Assembly: GCA_902478715.1 (NCBI GenBank)
Contig: CABSMC010000053.1
Span: forward strand, 1-17,736
Length of the DNA stretch: 17,736 nt
Source of the DNA: an uncultured Adlercreutzia sp.
GTDB lineage: Bacteria; Actinomycetota; Coriobacteriia; Coriobacteriales; Eggerthellaceae
Reading direction: 5' to 3'
The position numbers were made by a program, and so were the translations under genes. A model generated the notes under the pieces. It did no database searches. It was given only the letters and a program-made list of their open reading frames with translations, and was not told the origin of the DNA. Each line of letters begins with the position of its first letter. Positions within the stretch are counted from its first letter, which is position 1. Positions 6,523 through 13,677 of the stretch are shown here, piece by piece.

Positions 6523-7992
6523 CTACTCCACCGATTCCAAAAGCTCGACGGCCTCAGCCTTTGAATGCACGCCGAGCTTGCCGTAGGCGTGGCGCAGATG
6601 CGTTTTCACCGTGTTGGCCGAAAGGTACAGTTCCTGCTCGATCTGCGAGCGCGTCTTGCCCTGCAAGGCCAACGTTAGGAGCTCGCTTTCTCGCGCCGTG
6701 AGCCCGTAACGCTCGGCCAGCGCCTCGCAACGGGCCAGGAATAGCTCCTGCGGCCCCGGCTCGTGCACATTCGTGGCGATGCCAACTCCCTGGGCACCCC
6801 AATCGTTATTTACCGAGGCCTCGCTCTTCCAAATGACCACGCATACCAGCACGAGCACCAGGCCCACCAAAGCGACGATAACGCGTATAGACAGGCTATC
6901 GAGAACGCCCGACCCGCGAACAGCGCGCATGAGCAGCAGCCCCAGCAGCAGTGGCAGCTCCGTCGCAATGCGGGTAACGGCGAACAAGCGCAGGCTCGGC
7001 ACTTCGAAGCGACGCACGATGCCGACAATGACGAGCAACACGAAGAACGTGAAAAACACGAAGGCGAATTTGGCCGTGAAGGAAACGGCAGCTCCAAGCG
7101 ATCCCTTGGCAAATGGCACGAGCGCAAGCGAGAAAACCGCAAAGCCCAGGGCGGCCAAAGCCAACGTGCGGGCATCAAGCTTATCGCGGTGCAGCCACGC
7201 TAGCCCAAGCACCACCACGCCGAAGACTCCCGTGGCAAGCACCCGATGGATCGAGCCCATGTAGTCGGCGTTGTCCATGAACAGGCTCGAGGCGCCCATA
7301 ATGAAGCTGCCGATGGCCATGATAGCAAGAAGCTTCCACGGCATGGGGTAGCGCTGGGAAAGGTCGGCGGGGCGCTCCGTCGGAAGCACCCGAAGCGAAA
7401 GGGCCGCCGCAACCATGGAGGCCAGCGGCAGCAGCGCCGTAGCGATCACCGCGAAAGGCGACTTCAAGACCGCCACCAAACCCGACATAGCTAAAGCCGT
7501 AACGCAGGAGAGAGCCCCTTCGACGATGGACTGGGTCATGCCCATGGAGCAGTACACCTGCCCCCACAGGCAGAACAGCACGGCCCCTCCGATCGCTGTG
7601 GGAACAGAGAGTAGGAAGATGAGGCCGTGGGGAAGCCCCGCGGGCAGGGCAACCAGACCGACGAGCGCCGTTCCCGCCGTGCACAGCGTGACCAGAGCGA
7701 AGCAGGCCGAGGGGTGGCGGGAGAGTACCCCTATGCGGCGCGCGGCCAGGGCAAGGACGACAAAGGTCCCGATGTCGCCGACGCGCATGCCCATGTCAAA
7801 GGCAGTGCGGGCGTCAAGGTCGCAGCCAGGGCCGGGAAAGATGAGGGAAATGTGAGTGCAGCTCAACCACGCTATGAACAGGCCCATGCCCAAGAAGCGC
7901 AGAGGGAAGAAGCGAGCCGGCGAGGCCTCCTGTTCGAAGTCGTAGGCGACCCCTTGAACGGCCGTCGCCGGCCTTTGCTGTGTGCCGATCAT
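6523..7992 (-). CDS. LuxR-type regulator with polytopic membrane domain
   Basis: The 489-residue protein joins a long hydrophobic N-terminal part (about residues 30-405, roughly twelve membrane segments) to a C-terminal LuxR/GerE helix-turn-helix. The latter reads YGLTARESELLTLALQGKTRSQIEQ, then LSANTVKTHLRHAYGKLGVHSKAE, which has the family's TxRExEvL and NTVKTHxxxxYxKLGVxS signatures. No receiver domain is present. This membrane-LuxR architecture is abundant in Eggerthellaceae, often beside exported reductases, and the neighbour upstream is such an operon. The ATG at 7992 is preceded by AAGGAAGGGAG; in-frame codons further upstream run through a palindrome and a terminator and are not coding. 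It probably binds a small molecule through the membrane domain and controls the reductase genes or other genes; this is inference. Confidence 0.88.
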   Translation of the reverse strand: MIGTQQRPATAVQGVAYDFEQEASPARFFPLRFLGMGLFIAWLSCTHISLIFPGPGCDLDARTAFDMGMRVGDIGTFVVLALAARRIGVLSRHPSACFALVTLCTAGTALVGLVALPAGLPHGLIFLLSVPTAIGGAVLFCLWGQVYCSMGMTQSIVEGALSCVTALAMSGLVAVLKSPFAVIATALLPLASMVAAALSLRVLPTERPADLSQRYPMPWKLLAIMAIGSFIMGASSLFMDNADYMGSIHRVLATGVFGVVVLGLAWLHRDKLDARTLALAALGFAVFSLALVPFAKGSLGAAVSFTAKFAFVFFTFFVLLVIVGIVRRFEVPSLRLFAVTRIATELPLLLGLLLMRAVRGSGVLDSLSIRVIVALVGLVLVLVCVVIWKSEASVNNDWGAQGVGIATNVHEPGPQELFLARCEALAERYGLTARESELLTLALQGKTRSQIEQELYLSANTVKTHLRHAYGKLGVHSKAEAVELLESVE

Positions 7993-8024
7993 GAAGCTCC
8001 CTTCCTTTTCCCCTCTTAGCAGGC

Positions 8025-8053
8025 AGTATACCAACCCGCTTCCGCACTTGCCA
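8025..8053 (-). promoter_or_regulatory. Candidate luxR promoter
   Basis: On the minus strand TATACT (8025-8030) is a five-of-six -10 box. TGGCAA (8048-8053), 17 bases upstream, is a weak -35, as might be expected for an activated promoter. Transcription would start near 8018, about 26 bases before the ATG. It lies just past the large palindrome at 8054-8169. Confidence 0.45.
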
Positions 8054-8169
8054 CCGCCCCTTTTTCGAAAATGGCTTGGAAAATGCCAGTTGGGGGCCGC
8101 TTTGGTAATCTTCCGCTGCCAAAGCGGCCCCCAACTGGCACTTCCAGACGATTTCGCGAAAAAGGGCGG
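8054..8169. repeat. Long imperfect palindrome between cytochrome gene and luxR
   Basis: The inner arms 8085-8105 and 8119-8139 are perfect 21-base complements around a 13-base loop. Outside them TGGAA/TTCCA and the outer arms 8054-8067 and 8157-8169 (CCGCCCC-TTTTT-CG against CGAAAAAGGGCGG, one base unequal) also match, with small internal loops. The whole could fold into a cruciform or a long RNA hairpin. Its right end overlaps the T run of the cytochrome-operon terminator. It may be a back-up terminator, a dispersed palindromic repeat or a miniature mobile element. Confidence 0.8.
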
Positions 8170-8185
8170 CCACGATGGGCCGCCC
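8159..8185 (-). terminator. Intrinsic terminator of the flavoprotein-cytochrome operon
   Basis: On the minus strand GGGCGGCC and GGCCGCCC form an 8-base GC-only stem with a 6-base loop, followed at once by TTTTT. It starts 28 bases after the cytochrome stop codon. This is the clearest rho-independent terminator in the window. Confidence 0.9.
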
Positions 8186-8212
8186 CGTTGGCGCACGAGT
8201 ATCTCGATGCCG

Positions 8213-8725
8213 CTAGCCGACCATCTCCTGGCCGCCGTTGGGATGGCATTCGCCGCAGATGTCGACCTGCTCGGCATGGCCCTTGTGGCACTCATTGCAA
8301 TCCTCGATGGTGCCATGGATGGAATCGTGGGGATTGTAGTCGCCCAGATCCGCCGTGCGCTCGGCCAGTTTCTCCCACGAGACATGGCAGTCGGAGCTTA
8401 AGCAGGTGGCCGTATCGTTGTAGAAGGTGCTCCCGCAATTGGGCTCGCCCTCTTCTCCGGCCGCCTCGAGCTGCGCCGCCAGATCGCCCTGGTGGCAGGA
8501 CTCGCACTCCTGCCCGAGGGCGGTGTGGTAGGCCGCCAGGCCGCTGCCACCGGCGGCGTTGTCCGCGTGGACCGGGTAGGCGGCGGCCAGGTCAGCCGTC
8601 CCCGTGTCGGCAAGGTCGGTATCCGCCGAGCCGTCGGCCGGTGCGCACCCAGCGGCCAGGCACAGACTGAACGCGGCGGCGACGCCCGCAGCGACCAAAG
8701 CCTTCAAACGCAGTGACTTTCTCAT
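8213..8725 (-). CDS. Tetraheme c-type cytochrome lipoprotein
   Basis: The 170-residue protein has a signal peptide with lipobox LAAGC, so it is probably anchored through Cys27 outside the membrane. It carries four haem c attachment sites: CESCH (74-78), a rarer CX4CH (CLSSDCH, 108-114), CNECH (143-147) and CGECH (157-161). His53, His67, His133, His137 and His150 are candidate distal ligands. It resembles the small tetraheme cytochrome c3-like subunits that feed electrons to flavocytochrome-type reductases such as the Cgr1/Cgr2 pair of Eggerthella lenta. The start lies 3 bases after the flavoprotein stop, so the two are co-translated. It should carry electrons from a quinol-oxidising donor, not present here, to the FAD protein. 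Cytochrome c maturation genes must be elsewhere. Confidence 0.9.
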   Translation of the reverse strand: MRKSLRLKALVAAGVAAAFSLCLAAGCAPADGSADTDLADTGTADLAAAYPVHADNAAGGSGLAAYHTALGQECESCHQGDLAAQLEAAGEEGEPNCGSTFYNDTATCLSSDCHVSWEKLAERTADLGDYNPHDSIHGTIEDCNECHKGHAEQVDICGECHPNGGQEMVG

Positions 8726-8728
8726 TGC

Positions 8729-10480
8729 TTACACCCCCTGAGCGGCGCTTTGGCCGGAGACGAAACCGAAGGTTACACAGCGGCCGATGGACGGCCCGAA
8801 GATATGGCGCGGATAGTTTGTGTGGAAGAAGCCGCCCGAGGCACCGCCCGCCGCATAGAGGCCCGGGATGACCTCGTTGTCGTAGTCGAGCACGCGGCAC
8901 TCGTAATCCACCACCAGACCGGAGACCGTTGCGAGAATGGAGGACTGGTGCTTGATGGCATAGTACTTCTCGCCCTCGATCTTCGCCGCCTTCTCCATGG
9001 GGCGGTTGAAATCCTCGTCCAGCTTGTTGTCCACAAAGCCGTTGAAGCGGGCCACCTCGGCGGCAAGGGTCTCCGGCGGCACCTCCATCATACCGGCGAG
9101 TTCTTCCAAGCTATCTGCCTCGAAGGCCCAGCCCTTCTCCTTGAACGGCTCCAGCGCCTCGAGCACCGCCGGCGCGGGCACCTGGGCAGAGCTGGCCACG
9201 CGCCAGCAGTTCTCGCCGTAGTGGCGCTGGGCGGTGATGGCGTTGGAGCGCGCCTGGAACGGCAGCGACTCGGAGGCGAAACGACGTCCTTCCTCGTTGA
9301 TCATAAGGCCGCCGGCCACCAGCCCCGTGATGCCGAGGTTGGAGGAGTAGAAGGATTCGGGGCTGCCGAAGTCGAAGTTCATGACCGCGGCGGGCAGCGG
9401 ATCCATCTGGCCGCCCACGGCGAGTCCCATGAGCTGGCCGTCGCCGGTGGTGCCGTAGTTGGGGCACCAGGAGGCGGCGTTGGCGATATCCTCCGGGCGA
9501 CACCAGGCCTTCAGCATGGCCGGATTCGCATCGAAGCCGCCCGTGGCCAGCACCACGCCGTTCTTGGCGTTCACGCGGAAGTAGCCGTCGGCGTCCTTGC
9601 AGATGGCGCCGGTCACGCGCCCGCCCTCTTCGCGCTCGAGCTTCACCACGGCGCTGCGGTAGCGCACCTCGGCGTTCGCGCGCTTGGAAAGGGTGTTCGC
9701 CAGATCCTTCACGATGTAGATGCCCGCGCCGCCGGCGTTCTTGATCGTCTGCTCGGACCACTGCGGTGAGGCGAAGGTCACCTCGGTTTGGGGAACATCG
9801 AAGTGGTGGGCGTTCTCGTTGTTGATCTTGAAGCCCTCGGTGATCTGGCCGTCCCCCTCGTCGAACTTCGCCTGCAGCCAGTCGGCGGCCTCCGGCGAGC
9901 GGTCGGCCCACAGCTTGATGGGATCGATGGGCACGCGGTAATAGGCGGCGTGGCGCATGCGATCCATCATGAGCGGCTTGTCGCACACGTAGTCGGCGGC
10001 GGCCATGGCGGCGCCGCCAGTGACGCCCATGCCCTCGAACATGCCGCGGCCCTCGCTCATCTTCTCGAGGCAGAGTACCTGAGTCGTACCGTCATCGGAC
10101 GCGGACAGCGCGGCGCAGACGCCGGTGATGCCGCAGCCGGCCACGAGCACGTCGGTCTCCTCCGTGCGCACGATCTCGTCCTCGCCGATCTCGCGCAGCT
10201 CGAAGGCCACTTTGCCCTGGCGGTCCATATCGGTCGGCGCATCGATGACCGGGACGTAGCGAACGTTCGTGGGGAACACATCGCTGTACATATCGGTCTC
10301 GAAGTTCGCAATGCCCGCCTCGGCCGGGGTCGCAGCAGCGGCTTCGCCTTCGGCATAGTCGCGCGCCGCCGGAACAGCACTGAATGCGCCTGCAGCGGCG
10401 GCCGACCCGAGAAGGGCCAAGCCGCTTGCTTTCAGGAAGTCGCGACGACTCGACGTGAGGCCTTTCGCCTTCTCCATCAT
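8729..10480 (-). CDS. Tat-exported FAD-dependent reductase (fumarate reductase/Cgr2-like)
   Basis: The 583-residue protein begins with a Tat signal (SRRDFLK, residues 11-17, then an Ala-rich hydrophobic stretch), so it folds with its cofactor before export. A linker of about 60 residues precedes the FAD-binding fold, which starts TDVLVAGCGITG (109-120). The C-terminal FAD motif reads IPGLYAAGGASGG, followed by a variant HTNYPRHIFGPSIGRC segment. This is the FAD_binding_2 family of respiratory flavoprotein reductases. By hand comparison the fumarate-reductase catalytic Arg402 and His504 positions appear not to be conserved, so the substrate is probably not fumarate. Start: ATG codons at 10480 and 10477 both fit; GGAGGA at 10485-10490 is better spaced for the second. 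It forms an operon with the tetraheme cytochrome. Substrate unknown. Confidence 0.9.
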   Translation of the reverse strand: MMEKAKGLTSSRRDFLKASGLALLGSAAAAGAFSAVPAARDYAEGEAAAATPAEAGIANFETDMYSDVFPTNVRYVPVIDAPTDMDRQGKVAFELREIGEDEIVRTEETDVLVAGCGITGVCAALSASDDGTTQVLCLEKMSEGRGMFEGMGVTGGAAMAAADYVCDKPLMMDRMRHAAYYRVPIDPIKLWADRSPEAADWLQAKFDEGDGQITEGFKINNENAHHFDVPQTEVTFASPQWSEQTIKNAGGAGIYIVKDLANTLSKRANAEVRYRSAVVKLEREEGGRVTGAICKDADGYFRVNAKNGVVLATGGFDANPAMLKAWCRPEDIANAASWCPNYGTTGDGQLMGLAVGGQMDPLPAAVMNFDFGSPESFYSSNLGITGLVAGGLMINEEGRRFASESLPFQARSNAITAQRHYGENCWRVASSAQVPAPAVLEALEPFKEKGWAFEADSLEELAGMMEVPPETLAAEVARFNGFVDNKLDEDFNRPMEKAAKIEGEKYYAIKHQSSILATVSGLVVDYECRVLDYDNEVIPGLYAAGGASGGFFHTNYPRHIFGPSIGRCVTFGFVSGQSAAQGV

Positions 10481-10506
10481 TCACTCCTCCTTCAACGTCT
10501 CTCCCT

Positions 10507-10543
10507 GGCGTCGGACCCTGCGCTCCTTGCGCGGGCCGACGCC
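10507..10543 (-). promoter_or_regulatory. Strong stem-loop in the flavoprotein leader
   Basis: GGCGTCGG (10507-10514) pairs with CCGACGCC (10536-10543). Inside it CCC pairs with GGG and GCGC with GCGC, around a 5-base loop, leaving only two single-base bulges. No T run follows on the minus strand, so it is not an intrinsic terminator for the upstream MFS gene. It ends 27 bases before the first flavoprotein ATG and could be an operator palindrome or a 5'-end mRNA structure. Confidence 0.6.
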
Positions 10544-10556
10544 CTTACGGAAGGCC

Positions 10557-10585
10557 ATTGTGGAGAACGCGCGATGGAATGTCGC
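10557..10585 (-). promoter_or_regulatory. Weak candidate promoter of the flavoprotein operon
   Basis: GCGACA (minus strand, 10580-10585) and CACAAT (10557-10562) are 17 bases apart and match four of six consensus bases each. The start would fall near 10550, placing the stem-loop at 10507-10543 at the very 5' end of the mRNA. The boxes are weak, which suits a regulated promoter but lowers confidence. Confidence 0.3.
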
Positions 10586-10655
10586 GGGTGAAAAGAGCCA
10601 ATCCCGGTGCGAAACCGGCTCACCCTACCCCTCACCCCATCGTTGACGTGGGGTT

Positions 10656-12041
10656 TTACCGTGCGCCCTTTTCGGTTTTGGCGACGACGAGGAACAGGGC
10701 CAGGGCCAAAACGCCCACGACGGCCATGCAGAGGTACAGGTTCGCGTACCCCAAAAGCGGCGCCACGATGCCCAGCAGGATGGGGCCGATGCCCACGCCC
10801 ACGTCGAGCAGCATGTAGAACGTGGCGTTGGCCACCGACAGCCGCGCGTCGCTCGTTACACGCACGGCCATGGCGAGCCCGCACGACTGCACGGTACCCA
10901 CGCCGAAGCCGAGCAGGGCCGCGGCACCCAGGATCATCCAATCGTTGGCCGCAAAGGCGAGCACCACCATGCCCGCAGCAAACGACACGAACGCCGGCAC
11001 CATGACCGGGTGCGGCCCCACGCGGTCGAAGGCGCGGCCGGTGAAGGGGCGCGTGACGAACATGGCCAGGGCGTACACGACGAAGAACACGCTAGCGGCC
11101 CGAGCCAGGCCGATCTCGGTGGCGTAGGGCGTGAGGAACGTGAGCAGGCTGGAATAGCCGAAGAACAGAAGGCCGCACACCACCGAGATGGGCAGCACAC
11201 CGGCTTCCACAAAACGGGCGAGCGGCGAATGCTCCACCTTGGCGGCGACCTTCTCTTCCAAGTGGGTGGAGGGCACGCGGGTAGAGGCCGCCAGCGCCTC
11301 GTCGCGATTGGCGGCGGCATCTTCGCGCGCCTCTTCGTCCGGGGCCTCCGCCACCGCGCCGGCCACGGCATCGGCAGCCGCCTTTCCCTCGGCCTCGGCC
11401 GCCGCTTCGCTCCCCTTCACCTTCGTGGCAGGCGCCGGGCGCAAAAGCAGCGCAGCCGGAATGGACAGCGCCACGAGCACGCTCGCCACGGCGAACACCA
11501 CCGGGTAGCCGAAATTGTTCGCCAGAAAGATGCCCGCGAAGGGCCCGATGGCGCTGCCAAGCGTAATGGAAAGCATGAAATATCCGATGCCCTCGCCCTT
11601 GCGCTCGGGTGGCACCACGCTGGTGATGACCGTGGCGATGGTGGTGGAGCACACGCCGTAGGAGAACCCGTGGGCCAGGCGCACCCCGATAAGGGCGCCC
11701 ACCGGCTCGTTCAGCAGGTACAGCGCCGAGAGCGCCACTTCCGCAATGCAGCCGACAACGAGCAGGGGCATGCGCCCGAAACGCTCCATCATCGGCGCGG
11801 CGGCGAAGCGCGAGAACAGTGTGCCCACGATGAAGGCGCTCGCGCAGAAGGCGGCCACGGCGGCCGGCGCTTGGTGAACCGTGAGCGCATAGGCGGTCAT
11901 GACCACCATGAGCATGAAGTAATTGCCGGCAATGAAGAAGTTCAGGAAGGTGCCGGCGACGAAGTTCCGCGTCCAGAGCGGTGCAGGCGCGGGCCTTTCG
12001 CAACGAGGCGCGGGAGCGACCTTGGCAGCAGACGAGACCAT
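10656..12041 (-). CDS. Major facilitator superfamily transporter
   Basis: The 461-residue protein is a twelve-helix MFS carrier in two halves. The half-repeat motif between helices 2 and 3 is SRFAAAPMMERFGRMP (77-92), with its counterpart TRPFTGRAFDRVGP in the second half. Residues of about 201-277 form an unusually long Ala/Glu-rich loop between the halves, presumably cytoplasmic. It most resembles drug/metabolite exporters of the YfcJ or staphyloferrin-export type; the substrate cannot be read from sequence. The start chosen is the ATG at 12041, which overlaps the usp stop as TAATG; a TTG at 12050 would add three residues but leaves too little space after GAGGG. It is thus translationally coupled to the universal stress protein gene. 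Confidence 0.88.
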   Translation of the reverse strand: MVSSAAKVAPAPRCERPAPAPLWTRNFVAGTFLNFFIAGNYFMLMVVMTAYALTVHQAPAAVAAFCASAFIVGTLFSRFAAAPMMERFGRMPLLVVGCIAEVALSALYLLNEPVGALIGVRLAHGFSYGVCSTTIATVITSVVPPERKGEGIGYFMLSITLGSAIGPFAGIFLANNFGYPVVFAVASVLVALSIPAALLLRPAPATKVKGSEAAAEAEGKAAADAVAGAVAEAPDEEAREDAAANRDEALAASTRVPSTHLEEKVAAKVEHSPLARFVEAGVLPISVVCGLLFFGYSSLLTFLTPYATEIGLARAASVFFVVYALAMFVTRPFTGRAFDRVGPHPVMVPAFVSFAAGMVVLAFAANDWMILGAAALLGFGVGTVQSCGLAMAVRVTSDARLSVANATFYMLLDVGVGIGPILLGIVAPLLGYANLYLCMAVVGVLALALFLVVAKTEKGAR

Positions 12042-12472
12042 TAGCGGCAATCGCCCTCTTTCGCAATGAGCACTGTGACAGGCGATTCCTTGGTGACGGC
12101 GTAGCTGACCGAGCCCAAAAAGCCCTTCACGCCGCCCTGGCCGCGGCTGCCCATGATGATGAGGTCGCAGCCCTCCTCCTTCGCGCAGTTCACGATGAGG
12201 TCGGCCGGCGAGGTGCCCTTGAGCACCTTCACTTCCGTCGGATTCACCATGTCGGCGGCGATGGCCTCCAGCTCCTCACGGATGGCCATGGCGTCGTCCA
12301 CCATGACAGTGTCCATGCCGGCGGCGGCCGAGCCCGAAGAGAACAGGCGCATGACATGCACGAGCACCACTTCCACCGCCGGGTTCTGGGCGGCGATCTC
12401 GCGCATCACCTCCAACGCGCGATGGGAGGGAGCGCTGCCGTCATAGGCCACGAGAATCTTCTTGCACCACAT
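12041..12472 (-). CDS. Universal stress protein, UspA family
   Basis: The 143-residue product is a single Usp domain with a Rossmann-like fold. It begins KKILVAYDGSAPSHRAL, where Asp11 contacts adenine in ATP-binding members, and has the phosphate-binding stretch MGSRGQGGVKGFLGSVSYAV (107-126). That matches the usual GX2GX9G(S/T) pattern but looks one residue shorter in the middle. ATP binding is therefore likely but not certain. The ATG at 12472 follows AAAGGAC. The stop codon overlaps the start of the MFS transporter gene, so the protein may modulate that transporter, as seen for Usp domains fused or linked to transporters; this link is inference. Confidence 0.92.
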   Translation of the reverse strand: MWCKKILVAYDGSAPSHRALEVMREIAAQNPAVEVVLVHVMRLFSSGSAAAGMDTVMVDDAMAIREELEAIAADMVNPTEVKVLKGTSPADLIVNCAKEEGCDLIIMGSRGQGGVKGFLGSVSYAVTKESPVTVLIAKEGDCR

Positions 12473-12547
12473 GGGCGTCCTTTCTGCTCACGTATCCGCC
12501 CCGCACCTCCGCCAGGTGCCAGCGCGGCCGAATAAAGTCCGCCTGCC

Positions 12548-12599
12548 ATTGTAGACCTGCCAGCCTGCCGCCACCGATTCTTTGCAAAGTTGTTGCAAA
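12548..12599 (-). promoter_or_regulatory. usp promoter region with an operator-like palindrome
   Basis: TACAAT on the minus strand (12548-12553) is a five-of-six -10 box without a good -35. Upstream is a 7-5-7 inverted repeat, TTTGCAA-AGTTG-TTGCAAA (12581-12599), whose centre at 12590 is about 49 bases before the predicted start near 12541. A weak -35 with a nearby palindrome suggests an activated promoter. The palindrome is not a canonical FNR or CRP site. Confidence 0.5.
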
Positions 12600-12671
12600 C
12601 GGAAGGGCCGTCCCACCTGACAGCGAGACGACCCTGCTCGATCGGTCAACCTGCTAGACGTCCGACAGCTT

Positions 12672-13274
12672 CTACGCCTCCGGTTGGAACGTGTCGCGGT
12701 CGGGAGCGAAGGATTGCATGGCCTCGATGGTGCGGGCGAACAGCTCGTCCAGCTCCCAGCCGAGCATCTCGGCGCCCGAGGCGATGACCTCGCGGCTCAC
12801 GCCGGCGGCAAAACGCTTGTCCTTGTACTTCTTCTTGAGCGACTTCACGTTGAAATCCATGACCGACTTGCTCGGGCGCATGACGATGGCCGCGCCGATG
12901 AGGCCCGTCAGCTCCTCGGTGGCGAAGAGTATCTTCTCCATCTGCAGTTCGGGCTTGGGCAGATCGGTGTTGTAGTCGGAGGTGTGCGATTGGATGGCGC
13001 GGATGAGTTCCGGCGTACCGCCTGCCTCCTCGATGAGCGGCGCGGCGTACAGCGTGTGCTTCTCGGGCTCGTCGTCGTGCTCTTCCCAATCCAAGTCGTG
13101 CAGAAGGCCCACGATGCCCCAGAACTCCTCATTTTCCGGGTCGTACTCGCGGGCAAAGTAGCGCATGGTCTGCTCGACGGTCTCGCCGTGCTCGATATGG
13201 AACGGATCCTTGTTGTGGGCGGCGAGCAACTCGGCGGCCTCTTCGCGGGTCATGCCAGCGGAAAGTGCGGTCAT
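12672..13274 (-). CDS. HD-domain metal-dependent hydrolase
   Basis: The 200-residue cytoplasmic protein is a single HD domain. The metal-binding set includes His29 (IEHGETVEQTM), the His59-Asp60 doublet (GLLHDLDWEEHDDEPEKHT) and His97 (IQSHT), followed by FATEELTGLIGA (117-129), where many relatives have Asp in the ADELTG position. It matches the predicted HD hydrolases related to nucleotide phosphohydrolases; the substrate is unknown. The ATG at 13274 is chosen because GAGAGGAG precedes it. An earlier in-frame ATG at 13325 would place the -10 box inside the gene and add a basic stretch unlike the family. It stands as a single gene between a repeat-rich gap and usp. Confidence 0.85.
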   Translation of the reverse strand: MTALSAGMTREEAAELLAAHNKDPFHIEHGETVEQTMRYFAREYDPENEEFWGIVGLLHDLDWEEHDDEPEKHTLYAAPLIEEAGGTPELIRAIQSHTSDYNTDLPKPELQMEKILFATEELTGLIGAAIVMRPSKSVMDFNVKSLKKKYKDKRFAAGVSREVIASGAEMLGWELDELFARTIEAMQSFAPDRDTFQPEA

Positions 13275-13310
13275 GGGCGTCTCCTCTCGTCTTGTTTTTC
13301 GCTTCCTGAC

Positions 13311-13316
13311 ACTATA
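13311..13316 (-). promoter_or_regulatory. -10 box of the HD-hydrolase gene
   Basis: TATAGT on the minus strand matches five of six consensus bases. The start would lie near 13304, about 30 bases before the chosen ATG at 13274. No good -35 is visible 16 to 18 bases upstream. Confidence 0.4.
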
Positions 13317-13397
13317 ACGGGCCAAGCCCTCTGCACGCTATGGGGTGCGAAACAAAATTCTCTATGCCCACTTTAGTGCTCGAACAATCCACGCCCT

Positions 13398-13603
13398 TGT
13401 TTCGGGTAAGAATTTTGAGTTGTTAGACTCTCGCTGTCGAGCAAAACGATCGTTCCGCCGTAGCATAATCTCGCTGCAGAGCAGTGGCGAGGTTGCGACC
13501 TGGGCTTTTGCCCAGTTGTGCCGGGGCGCGCAGTCGCCAAACCGATCGACAGACCTGTTAGCGCGCTCCCTTATGTCTAACAACTCGAAATCATACCCCA
13601 AAA
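13398..13603. repeat. Long inverted repeat in the cstA-HD intergenic gap
   Basis: The 430-base gap 13275-13704 has no convincing gene. Within it, arms of about 31 bases (13398-13428 and 13573-13603) are complementary, with a perfect 12-base core GAGTTGTTAGAC/GTCTAACAACTC and roughly three-quarters identity further out. The 144-base centre holds a small hairpin CTGGGC-TTTT-GCCCAG (13500-13515) and two copies of TCTCGCTG. The layout resembles a decayed non-autonomous element or a dispersed extragenic palindrome. Confidence 0.5.
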
Positions 13604-13677
13604 CGAGCCCTAGGATTCCCGGGTGCCCGTTCTGGGGCAGCAATGCGAAGAGATCGGCAGCAGGATGCTTGCAGCTG

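Noticed and set aside
7993..8385. N-terminal extension of the LuxR regulator
   Set aside because: It would run across the terminator, the palindrome and the promoter, and into the cytochrome gene; the ATG at 7992 has a good ribosome binding site.
10635..10657. Hairpin CCCCA...TGGGG followed by TTTT on the plus strand at the MFS gene end
   Set aside because: The T run is on the plus strand, where no gene ends; on the minus strand, which is the transcribed one, no T run follows.
12626..12671. Terminator downstream of the HD-hydrolase gene
   Set aside because: The possible GGGTCGTC/GACGGCCC pairing needs a G-T pair and a long loop, and only TTCC follows; too weak to list.
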